Part shown: positions 1 to 6,698 of the stretch, one piece after another
Layout of the letters: every line of letters starts with the position of its first letter
How positions within the stretch are numbered: position 1 is the first letter of the stretch
From: JAGOBX01 sp017999075 [NCBI: Candidatus Babelota bacterium]
Lineage (GTDB): Bacteria > JAGOBX01
Direction: 5' to 3'
Length of the DNA stretch: 17,659 nt
NCBI GenBank assembly: GCA_017999075.1
Contig: JAGOBX010000015.1
Location: 1-17,659, forward strand
Notes under the pieces: model-generated
Database searches by the model: none
What the model was told of the DNA's origin: nothing
Seen by the model: the letters and a program-made list of their open reading frames with translations, nothing else
Position numbers and translations under genes: made by a program

Positions 1-49
1 GTATATAGTATTGTAATAAGGAATAAGTTTTTTCTAGGGAGGGAAAACT

Positions 50-346
50 ATGAAGGTTACAAGCCAAATCTTTGCTTCTGAGTTTGTACGACCTCAAATT
101 CTCGAAAGCATCAAGGATGATGAATCGAATTCTTCAGAAAACGGCAATAAAATTATTGAATCGTATGCTGAAGATGTTCTTTCTATTACCCGCGAGAATC
201 AAAAAGCGGTCGAATTCAGTTTGTCGAGTTTAATCGAAGCAATTCAGACACTGAATGAAGTTAAAGACGGGTTTCAGGCAAATCCTGAAGCAGCTTTAAC
301 AGCCCAGGGGAATATTACTCCTGGAATTGCATCGGCGTTATTATAG
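50..346 (+). CDS. Small acidic protein with flagellin-like C-terminal tail, function unknown
   Basis: This is a 98-residue protein starting at ATG 50, behind a strong Shine-Dalgarno sequence (AGGGAGGG, 36-43, 6-base spacer). No signal peptide or membrane segment is visible. Residues 1-60 are polar and Ser/Glu-rich. Residues 62-98 form a probable helix (IEAIQTLNEVKDGF) followed by the tail NPEAALTAQGNITPGIASALL minus its last residues. That tail resembles the C-terminal end of flagellins and many small motility-associated proteins, which finish with an Ala/Gln/Asn-rich stretch and two Leu. No flagellin core is present, so this is not a flagellin. Codon use is slightly less AT-biased than in the neighbours, which with the strong ribosome site suggests good expression. 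A strong terminator follows 55 bases downstream. A link to motility is an inference from the tail alone; the gene is otherwise unrecognised. Confidence 0.75.
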   Translation: MKVTSQIFASEFVRPQILESIKDDESNSSENGNKIIESYAEDVLSITRENQKAVEFSLSSLIEAIQTLNEVKDGFQANPEAALTAQGNITPGIASALL

Positions 347-400
347 AAATATATAATTAATTTCGATGCAAAAAGTGCGGAATTTTAGTTCTGCAATTTT

Positions 401-450
401 AATCCCGCTGTCAATGAATATTATTTTCATTGACAACGGGATTTTTTTTT
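401..450 (+). terminator. Strong intrinsic terminator after the first gene
   Basis: An 18-bp stem pairs 401-418 with 426-443. It has a single mismatch (C408), a 7-base loop (419-425), and runs directly into a T-tract at 442-450. It closes the transcript of the 50-346 gene. Confidence 0.9.
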
Positions 451-460
451 ATAAGTCGAC

Positions 461-571
461 CGGGAATGTTTCAAAATGGCATTTTTGCCATTTTTTACAA
501 AATTTATATATTGATAAACAATAAGTTAATTTTGTAAAAAAATATATAAATATATTTTGGAAACAGTTCCG
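461..571 (+). repeat. Dispersed palindromic intergenic element, copy A (111 bp)
   Basis: This segment is clearly similar over its whole length to 14063-14169. Its ends are imperfect inverted repeats: CGGGAATGTTTC at 461-472 against the reverse complement of 560-571 (10 of 12 match). Inside is a perfect 14-bp inverted repeat (TTTTTTACAAAATT 491-504, AATTTTGTAAAAAA 528-541), with a second one nested in its loop (TATTG 509-513, CAATA 519-523). Copy A also has a private 9-bp hairpin (473-481 with 486-494) that shares bases 491-494 with the larger stem, so the two folds exclude each other. The element could be a MITE-like mobile repeat, a structured RNA leader or a protein-binding site; the sequence alone does not decide. 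Confidence 0.75.
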
Positions 572-698
572 ATTATGTTTTTTGAATAAAAAATATTGTC
601 GAAAATATGTAGTTTTTTAATAATTATAATAAAAAATTTAATTCCTTAATATAATCCTTTAAAAGTTATATAGTTAAGATAATTTTTTAATTTTTATA

Positions 699-727
699 TT
701 GACAAAAAGCAATTAATTTGGTATATT
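699..727 (+). promoter_or_regulatory. Sigma-70-type promoter for the DUF4332-like gene
   Basis: A perfect -35 TTGACA (699-704), a 17-base spacer and TATATT (722-727) are present, with TATAAT overlapping at 727-732. Transcription would start around 733-736, giving a leader of about 90 bases before ATG 828. Confidence 0.75.
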
Positions 728-732
728 ATAAT

Positions 733-754
733 GCTACGGGAAAACCTTGGTAGC
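733..754 (+). other. Hairpin at the 5' end of the 828 gene's transcript
   Basis: GCTAC (733-737) pairs with GTAGC (750-754). Inside, GGG can pair with CCT, one pair being G-U. The hairpin sits at or next to the predicted transcription start and is followed by an A-rich run. It could be an mRNA-stabilising 5' hairpin. The string GCTACGGG also occurs in class I cyclic-di-GMP riboswitches, but the rest of that fold is missing. Confidence 0.5.
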
Positions 755-827
755 AAATAAAAAAAATTACAGGATTATTAATGTATTTCTTTAATAATTC
801 AGTATTTATATTAAGGAGGTTTTTTCA

Positions 828-1877
828 ATGAGAAAAAGTAGAATTTTAGTAGTGATGCTGCTGATATTATCATTACTGGCTGCCGGTGTAACCAGTGTTG
901 ATGCTGCTTCAAAGAAATCTTCCAAAAAGAAACGTGCAACTTCGCCTTACAAGTATTTAATTACAGATGCAGAAAAACAGCAAATTGTAAATTGGGTTAA
1001 CAGCGCAAGTGAAAATCAATGGGTAAAAGATGCAAAATTAACTTTATCAACTTATCAAAAATTTCATAAACCAGGTGCAGAATTAGTTCCTTTTGCTAAC
1101 TGGAGTTCATTTTGGTCGACACCAGGGGTAAGTTCAACAGGAGTAAATAATATTTGTAAATTATTAGGTATTTTTAAATATCCTCAGGATAGACATTATT
1201 CAAAAGCTGCGATAAGATTATCAGAATCAGAAAAATCTAAGATGGTAAGCTGGATTAACAGCGCAAGTTCTTCTGATATGCAGGCTGCAAAAATTTCTTC
1301 TTCTGCAATTACTTCAATAAATACAAACCGTCCTTTTAAAAATTTTGCTGATTTATGGACAACTAAAGGGTTGTCTGATACTAATATGAAAAAAATTGCT
1401 ATAGCAAGTGGCGCATTAGTATGGGTTAATGGAAGTACAAAAACAGATACGATAAAGGGTATCGGATCATCTTATCGGGCAAAACTAAACTCAGCGCCTC
1501 TTTTTATATTTACAACTCAATCTTTATTAATGAATGCTAAATATGATGAATGGCGCGGGGAAATAGCGCGGACTATAAGCTCTGGTTCTGAAACTATGGT
1601 TAAAGGACTCATATTGCGCTGGGCAAAACTTTCAAGTTTAATGAGATTGAGCGGATGTGGAGAACAATATTCAGGACTTTTAATGAAAGTGGGGATAGAA
1701 AAAATGAGTCAATTGAAAAAAGAAGATGCGGCTTCTTTACGTGATAAAATGATTCAATATGTAGCTGAATACAATGCAGAAAACCCGAATGCGCAGATTT
1801 CATTAGTACCAGGGTTAAGTACAATTCAAAAGTGGATTACAGCTGCTGCAAATTTGCAGGATATTCTTGTTTATTAA
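828..1877 (+). CDS. Exported protein with tandem helix-hairpin-helix-like repeats and a DUF4332-like domain
   Basis: This is a 349-residue protein. The start is set by AAGGAGGT (813-820), 7 bases before the ATG. Residues 1-26 look like a Sec signal peptide: RKSR, then a Leu/Val-rich core, with a likely cut after VDA. A Lys/Ser-rich linker follows (29-39). Two similar segments come next, about 46-113 and 132-195. Each opens with a Ser/Thr-x-[AS]-EK start and a [VI]-x-W-[VI]-N-S-A-S block, and each contains an FA-x-[LF]W-type core. They resemble the degenerate helix-hairpin-helix repeats of ComEA/GspK-type proteins. Residues about 205-341 look like DUF4332: IKGIGSSY, then RWAKLSSLMRLSGCGEQYSG, then a final PGLSTIQKWI helix. 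The molecular role is unknown. The gene has its own promoter and terminator, so it is monocistronic. The strong ribosome site suggests abundant synthesis. Export is inferred from the signal peptide. Confidence 0.85.
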   Translation: MRKSRILVVMLLILSLLAAGVTSVDAASKKSSKKKRATSPYKYLITDAEKQQIVNWVNSASENQWVKDAKLTLSTYQKFHKPGAELVPFANWSSFWSTPGVSSTGVNNICKLLGIFKYPQDRHYSKAAIRLSESEKSKMVSWINSASSSDMQAAKISSSAITSINTNRPFKNFADLWTTKGLSDTNMKKIAIASGALVWVNGSTKTDTIKGIGSSYRAKLNSAPLFIFTTQSLLMNAKYDEWRGEIARTISSGSETMVKGLILRWAKLSSLMRLSGCGEQYSGLLMKVGIEKMSQLKKEDAASLRDKMIQYVAEYNAENPNAQISLVPGLSTIQKWITAAANLQDILVY

Positions 1878-1901
1878 AATATTTAATATTTAGATTTATT
1901 C

Positions 1902-1931
1902 AAAGCCGGCGTTTTGCGCCGGCTTTTTTTT
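1902..1931 (+). terminator. GC-rich intrinsic terminator before the glycosyltransferase
   Basis: A perfect 10-bp stem pairs AAAGCCGGCG (1902-1911) with CGCCGGCTTT (1917-1926). It has a 5-base loop and a T-tract to about 1932. It ends the 828 transcript only 30 bases before the glycosyltransferase ATG at 1956. Confidence 0.92.
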
Positions 1932-1955
1932 TATTTTAAAGAGGTCGTAATTTTT

Positions 1956-2894
1956 ATGAATATTTCCGTTATAATGACAAATTGGAATGGTCAGGAACTT
2001 TTAGAAAAGACTGTTCCATTGGTAAAAAAATCAATAGATTTTGATAAAGATAACAATTATAGGTTTATTATAGTTGACGATTGTTCTCCAAAAAATGATA
2101 TTGAATATATTAAAAAAACTTTTTCTTATGTTGAAGTGATAAAAACTCCTGTAAATTCAGGTTTTCAAGGAGCAGTAAACTATGGAATAACTCAAACAAC
2201 AGATGATTTGATACTTATAATGAATAATGATATTTATCCTAAAGAAGAAGGTTTTTCATTGCTTTCAAAGCATTTTAAAAAAAATGGAGATAAAGGATTG
2301 TTTGCTGTTACAGGTAAATTTTATAATTGGGACGAAAAAACTTTTTTGTACGGGAACCGCGGCGGGAAATTCGAAAAAGGACATATTTGGCTTTACGAGA
2401 AGAATCCGGAAGATACTACAACCCAAACATTTTTTGCTTGCGGCGGATGCGCGTTATGGGATAGAAAAAGATTTTTAGAACTCGGAGGGTTTGATTTACT
2501 TTATCATCCGCTGTATTATGAAGAGATAGATATATCTTACAGGGCTTTAAAAAGGGGATGGAAAATAATATATGAACCTTCGGCTATTTTTTATCATCGT
2601 GTCCAAAGTACAATTACAGTTCAGCATAAACAGAAAAAAATAAGGGTTATATCAGGAGCCAACAATTATCTTTTTACCTGGAAAAATATTACAGATAAAG
2701 ATTTATTCATACAGCATATTTTGTGGTGTCCGATTTTGTTATTGAGAGATTTGTTCAAATTGAAATTCAGATTTTGGTTTTCCATATTCAGGGCATTAAA
2801 AAAAATTAGAGATGTTTCTGCAAAAAGAAAATTTGAAAAAATAGAATCTAAAATTTCTGATAAAGAAATTTTTTATATGATTAATTGCAAATAA
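1956..2894 (+). CDS. Family 2 (GT-A) glycosyltransferase
   Basis: This is a 312-residue cytoplasmic or membrane-associated enzyme, likely moving a sugar from a nucleotide-sugar to a surface glycan acceptor. ATG 1956 is chosen because GAGG (1941-1944) precedes it. An in-frame TTG at 1914 lies inside the terminator hairpin and is unlikely. Family 2 marks are clear: an N-terminal beta strand (ISVIMTNWNG, 3-12), the nucleotide-binding VDD (40-42), NND at 90-92 in the DXD metal position, ACGGCALWDR (161-170), and YYEEID (187-192) carrying the likely catalytic acid. This layout matches rhamnosyltransferase-like enzymes, but sugar and acceptor cannot be told. A hydrophobic helix at about 252-265 and a basic C-terminal end suggest membrane contact. 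No separate promoter is visible between the terminator and the start. Confidence 0.88.
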   Translation: MNISVIMTNWNGQELLEKTVPLVKKSIDFDKDNNYRFIIVDDCSPKNDIEYIKKTFSYVEVIKTPVNSGFQGAVNYGITQTTDDLILIMNNDIYPKEEGFSLLSKHFKKNGDKGLFAVTGKFYNWDEKTFLYGNRGGKFEKGHIWLYEKNPEDTTTQTFFACGGCALWDRKRFLELGGFDLLYHPLYYEEIDISYRALKRGWKIIYEPSAIFYHRVQSTITVQHKQKKIRVISGANNYLFTWKNITDKDLFIQHILWCPILLLRDLFKLKFRFWFSIFRALKKIRDVSAKRKFEKIESKISDKEIFYMINCK

Positions 2895-2905
2895 AAAAAA
2901 ATAAT

Positions 2906-2934
2906 TTGACTAAACTGTTATTATAAATTAAAAT
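2906..2934 (+). promoter_or_regulatory. Promoter of the TPR-HDOD-mcsB operon
   Basis: TTGACT (2906-2911), a 17-base spacer and TAAAAT (2929-2934) lie just after the glycosyltransferase stop. Transcription would begin near 2941, giving a short leader of about 23 bases before the TTG start at 2964. Confidence 0.7.
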
Positions 2935-2963
2935 GCACTAATCAAAAAAAGGGAGTATATGGT

Positions 2964-5072
2964 TTGAAGTATATATTTACAATTTTAGTGATAATATTGT
3001 TTGTTTTACCTGTTTATTCTGAATCTAATTTTGAAACTGGCAAAAAGTTTTTTGATAATAATAATTTTTTAAAAGCAAAAGATTTTTTTGAAAAAGATTT
3101 GACAGGTGAAAAAAAATCAGATAAACGTGTTTTAAGTTTATATTATCTTGGCAGAACATTTGAAAAATTAGGGAATAAAGAAAAATCAATAGAAATATAC
3201 AGCAAGGTTATCAAAGAATATCCGGATAATTATCTTGCGGAACATTCAACTAACAGAATTAAACAATTAAATCCTCAGAAAGAAATAGATTATAAAAGAT
3301 TAAGTTCAAAAGAAAGTTCTAATAAATTGCAAGCGGATAATAAATCTTCTTCAATTTCAGGTAAAAAGAAAAATTCTGTTAAATCTAATTCCAAGGAATT
3401 AATAAAACAGTCATATTCTTATGATAATGTATTACAGGAAAAAGATACATTAAACAAAAATAATATTCAGAAAAAAATTAAAGAGGATATAGAAATTCTT
3501 ACTAAAAAAGAAAACCAAAGTGATACTGTAAAGAAAAATGATTTTAATGTTATTTTTGAAAAAAATAAAGATGAAAAGTTTGTTGGAGTTCAGCAAGATA
3601 CGCTAACATTTATAGATACATTTGTTGCCATAGCAAAACCAGTAATAGAAGATACGTCTTCCACCTCCTCCCCTATAAAGAAAGAGCCTATAAAATATAC
3701 AGTTAAAAAGAACGATACTTTATTCAGTATTTCCAATCAGTTTTACGGGAATGGAAGTTATTTCAGTTTGCTTAAGGAATATAACCGTTTGGCTAATATT
3801 ACTTCAATATATGAAGGGTTAGATATATATATTCCCCAAAATCCTAATGAAATTAGCGAAATTCCTGAATATGTTTATAATAAACAGTCGGTTCCCAAAA
3901 ATGATAATAATTCTATTTCAGCGAATGAAGATATTTTTCTAAAAGAAGATAAACCTGAACTTACCAATATATTTATATCAGCGAATGAAAAATTAAAAAA
4001 AAATTTATATATTGATTCGTTGATGGATTTTAAAAATTATATGCTGAACGGAAAAAATAAGATTAAACTTGAAACAGCATATTATAAAATTGCTGAAATA
4101 AATCATATATTAGGTTATTTTAATGATGCGGTTTCAGCGTATCTTGCGTATATTTCAAAATTTGACGGAAGTGAAAACATAGCAAGAGCATGTTATAATC
4201 TTGCCAATATTTATAATCAGGGGTTAGGTTTATATGTTCCCGCGAAACAGTATTATCTTCTTGCTCTTGATAAAACGGACAATATTGAATTAATATCTAT
4301 GATAAAAGACAATATACAGGAAATAGAGAATTCTCAATCTGAATTTGAAAAAGCTAAGAAAGAAAAAGACCGGATAGAAAATGAAATAAAATTAACAGAA
4401 AAATTAATGGAAGAAAAAGGTGTTATAGCAGAGACTGAAATTGATAATATAAAAAAACAGTATAAGGTAGCCATACTTCCTTCGGAACTTGAAAAATCAA
4501 ATATAACTGAAAAAAAATTACAATCAATAACTCCTGATTTTAAACAAATTGAACCTGTTGCACAAAAAGGAAGAAATAAAAATATTCAGGAAATCATAGA
4601 AGATAAAAAAAATGCTCAATATTATAACGAAGAAGGATATAAATATAAAAATATAGGTATGTATGAAGAAGCAGTGAAAAGTTATAAACAGGCGATAGAA
4701 TCATTTCCTGACGATCCTATCGCATATAATAATATAGCATATCTTTATGCAGATATGGGAGTAAATCTTGAAGAAGCCTTGAGATACGCTGAAACGTCGA
4801 TAAAATTAGATCCAAATAATAGGGGATATTATTTCGATACACTGGGATGGATATATTACAGGATGAATGATTTTACAAGGGCAAAAGAATTTCTTGAAAA
4901 GTCTGTATTTTATAATCCGTCAGCTATAAGGAAATATCATCTTGCCCAGGTTTACAAAAAACTTAACATGAAAGATAAAGCTCTTATTGAGCTTCAAGGC
5001 GCTCAGGTTATACAACCTATAGGCAAACTTGCTGAACAGGTTAAAAATGAGATATATGAATTACAAAATTAA
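2964..5072 (+). CDS. Exported TPR-LysM protein
   Basis: This is a 702-residue protein starting at TTG 2964, 8 bases after GGGAG (2951-2955). The nearby ATG at 2959 meets a stop after one codon. Residues 1-19 look like a signal peptide with a possible cut after VYS. A TPR-like helical region (about 22-100) is followed by a Lys/Ser/Asn-rich low-complexity linker (about 105-240). A LysM domain occupies about 243-291 (IKYTVKKNDTLFSISNQFYG, ending DIYIP), which in other proteins binds peptidoglycan or chitin-like glycans. Further helical repeats span about 335-450. A charged coiled-coil stretch follows at about 455-485, and classical TPRs lie at about 552-680. The likely role is a periplasmic or cell-wall scaffold anchored through LysM. 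It is probably the first gene of an operon with the next three. Confidence 0.85.
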   Translation: MKYIFTILVIILFVLPVYSESNFETGKKFFDNNNFLKAKDFFEKDLTGEKKSDKRVLSLYYLGRTFEKLGNKEKSIEIYSKVIKEYPDNYLAEHSTNRIKQLNPQKEIDYKRLSSKESSNKLQADNKSSSISGKKKNSVKSNSKELIKQSYSYDNVLQEKDTLNKNNIQKKIKEDIEILTKKENQSDTVKKNDFNVIFEKNKDEKFVGVQQDTLTFIDTFVAIAKPVIEDTSSTSSPIKKEPIKYTVKKNDTLFSISNQFYGNGSYFSLLKEYNRLANITSIYEGLDIYIPQNPNEISEIPEYVYNKQSVPKNDNNSISANEDIFLKEDKPELTNIFISANEKLKKNLYIDSLMDFKNYMLNGKNKIKLETAYYKIAEINHILGYFNDAVSAYLAYISKFDGSENIARACYNLANIYNQGLGLYVPAKQYYLLALDKTDNIELISMIKDNIQEIENSQSEFEKAKKEKDRIENEIKLTEKLMEEKGVIAETEIDNIKKQYKVAILPSELEKSNITEKKLQSITPDFKQIEPVAQKGRNKNIQEIIEDKKNAQYYNEEGYKYKNIGMYEEAVKSYKQAIESFPDDPIAYNNIAYLYADMGVNLEEALRYAETSIKLDPNNRGYYFDTLGWIYYRMNDFTRAKEFLEKSVFYNPSAIRKYHLAQVYKKLNMKDKALIELQGAQVIQPIGKLAEQVKNEIYELQN

Positions 5073-5145
5073 GATTTATTTTAAAAATTTTTTTGAACGA
5101 ATAATTTCCGGTTTATCCGGGTACTAATTATCAGGGTGACTTTTT

Positions 5146-6681
5146 ATGGTAAATAAAAGCAGTTGGAATATTGCATCTTATATTATGATTTTTTTAATTT
5201 TATTTTTCAGTATTTTATCTGCTGAAGTTTTTTGTGCGGATATAAATAAAATTAAAGCAAAAGATTTTTATGAAAAATCCCTGCTTTTGTATAAGAAAAA
5301 TCAGATTTCAGAAGCTATAGAGCAGATCATTCAGGCTATACAATATGATTCCTTTAACAATTTATATTATTATAATTTAGGAACATATTATCTTAAATTA
5401 AAAGATTATGATTCAGCTATAGAAAATTTTATAAATTCAATAAAGTATAATTCAAATCATCAGGAATCTTATTATAATATAGGATTATGTTATGTTTATA
5501 AAAATGATTTTGTGAAAGCTGCTGATTATTTCAGTCAGGCAGTTGCATATAATCAGTATGATATTGATGCGCATATAAATCTGGGACTTGCATATAAAAA
5601 TTTAAAACAATATGATGCTGCGATGATAGAATATCAAAAGGCGATTATGATAAATCCTGATAATACTGCTGCTGCAGTGAATCTTGCAGTTCTCCACAAA
5701 ATTCAAGGAAACCTTGAAAAAGCAATAGATTTGTTAAATTCGGTTATTGCAAAAGATCCGAATAACACAGAAGCGTTATATAATCTCGGGTTATTAAAAA
5801 ATTCTCAGTCAAAACTGAAAGATAATAAAGAACAGCAGAGTTCAGTGCAGGGTCAAACTGCAGTAAATGAAAAAGTCGACACGGTTAAACATAAAAGTTC
5901 AATTACAGGAAAAGAAGTTGCGCTTCCGTTAAGTTTTAAAGAAGGTGTAATTAAAAAGGAACCAGACCAACCGCCAGCAGTAAAACCTTCTCAGAATAGT
6001 TATGGAATTGAAAATTACGGCCGGCAGGATTATTTAAATTTTAAAACAGAACTTATATCAGAAATAAAAAATGAGTTTAGATTGTTTCTTCAGGAATTTA
6101 AACAAATCTCGAAACCAGACAATCAGAATTTCAGATTAAACACTTCAGAATCATGGAACCAGCCTGGTTTTTCAGAATTTGATTTCGGAACTGATATTGA
6201 ACCGATAAATTTTAATATATCTGATTATACAAATACAAATATATTCGAATTTCCGAATTCTTTGGAAAATACAGGATATACTTCTTCGGATTTGCTTAAT
6301 TTTTCCAGCGAATTTACGGGATCTGCAGATATTTTTGATTTTCAAAATATGGAAAATAATTATGGAAACAATGGAGCGGAGTTTCAGTTTTCTGATGAGG
6401 GTTCGAATAAATACGGTGTGATAGATTTTTCTTCTATGATATACGGTAGTGATTTTAATATTAATTCATCAGTAAATTTTCAAGAAAAACCAGAATTTAA
6501 TTTTGATAAAATTGATGTTGATGAAAAGATTTTTGATTTTCAAAATGTTTCTGAAAATATTTCCGGAGATTTTTTTATAAACAATAAACCTGTTGTTAGT
6601 AAACAACAGGAAGTTTTTACTGAATTGTTAAACCTTGATTCGGAAATTAATAATCTTGATGTTAATTTAAATATACAATGA
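5146..6681 (+). CDS. Exported or membrane-anchored TPR protein with Phe/Asn/Asp-rich tail
   Basis: This is a 511-residue protein starting at ATG 5146, behind a weak AGGGTGA ribosome site (5133-5139). Residues 9-29 are a hydrophobic segment, either signal peptide or anchor. Cys30 is not preceded by a good lipobox, so a lipoprotein is not favoured. Five consecutive TPR units cover about 37-206, with the typical spacing of 34 residues (NLGTYYLKLKDYDSAIENF and similar). Residues 220-295 are a polar linker. Residues about 297-320 form an amphipathic helix. Residues 340-480 are a low-complexity acidic region full of F-x-F steps such as FDFGTD, FEFPNS and FQFSD, with the block IFDFQN occurring twice (396-401 and 462-467). 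The tail has no family I recognise. The gene lies 73 bases after the TPR-LysM gene and 17 before the HDOD gene, so co-transcription is likely. Confidence 0.85.
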   Translation: MVNKSSWNIASYIMIFLILFFSILSAEVFCADINKIKAKDFYEKSLLLYKKNQISEAIEQIIQAIQYDSFNNLYYYNLGTYYLKLKDYDSAIENFINSIKYNSNHQESYYNIGLCYVYKNDFVKAADYFSQAVAYNQYDIDAHINLGLAYKNLKQYDAAMIEYQKAIMINPDNTAAAVNLAVLHKIQGNLEKAIDLLNSVIAKDPNNTEALYNLGLLKNSQSKLKDNKEQQSSVQGQTAVNEKVDTVKHKSSITGKEVALPLSFKEGVIKKEPDQPPAVKPSQNSYGIENYGRQDYLNFKTELISEIKNEFRLFLQEFKQISKPDNQNFRLNTSESWNQPGFSEFDFGTDIEPINFNISDYTNTNIFEFPNSLENTGYTSSDLLNFSSEFTGSADIFDFQNMENNYGNNGAEFQFSDEGSNKYGVIDFSSMIYGSDFNINSSVNFQEKPEFNFDKIDVDEKIFDFQNVSENISGDFFINNKPVVSKQQEVFTELLNLDSEINNLDVNLNIQ

Positions 6682-6698
6682 GTTGAAATAAAAAACTT

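Larger units (their letters stand above)
347..827. other. 481-base intergenic region
   Basis: No plausible coding sequence is visible. In order it holds the terminator at 401-450, repeat copy A at 461-571, a featureless very AT-rich stretch at about 572-690, a promoter at 699-727, a hairpin leader at 733-754, and a strong Shine-Dalgarno sequence (AAGGAGGT, 813-820) for the gene at 828. Confidence 0.8.

Noticed and set aside
461-571. Insertion sequence remnant
   Set aside because: There is no transposase fragment and no clear target duplication; only a MITE-like possibility remains, noted in the findings.
699-827. Full class I cyclic-di-GMP or preQ1 riboswitch in the leader of the 828 gene
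   Set aside because: Only the short GCTACGGG/GTAGC hairpin is present. The GEMM core (GGCAAACC and GACGCAAAG-type segments) and the preQ1 loop consensus are missing.
1609-1824. Minus-strand open frame inside the 828 gene
   Set aside because: It is an antisense shadow of a well-supported gene with no recognisable protein features. The same applies to other frames inside mcsB, secA, fabD and the HDOD gene.
1914-1955. TTG 1914 as start of the glycosyltransferase
   Set aside because: It lies in the loop of the terminator hairpin and has no ribosome site; ATG 1956 has GAGG upstream and gives a standard family 2 N-terminus.
5103-5122. CCGG..CCGG hairpin before the second TPR gene as a terminator
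   Set aside because: The stem is only 4-5 bp with no T-tract; the gene spacing fits an operon.
5146-5238. Lipoprotein signal ending at Cys30 of the second TPR protein
   Set aside because: The residues before Cys30 (EVF) do not fit a lipobox; an ordinary signal peptide or anchor is more likely.
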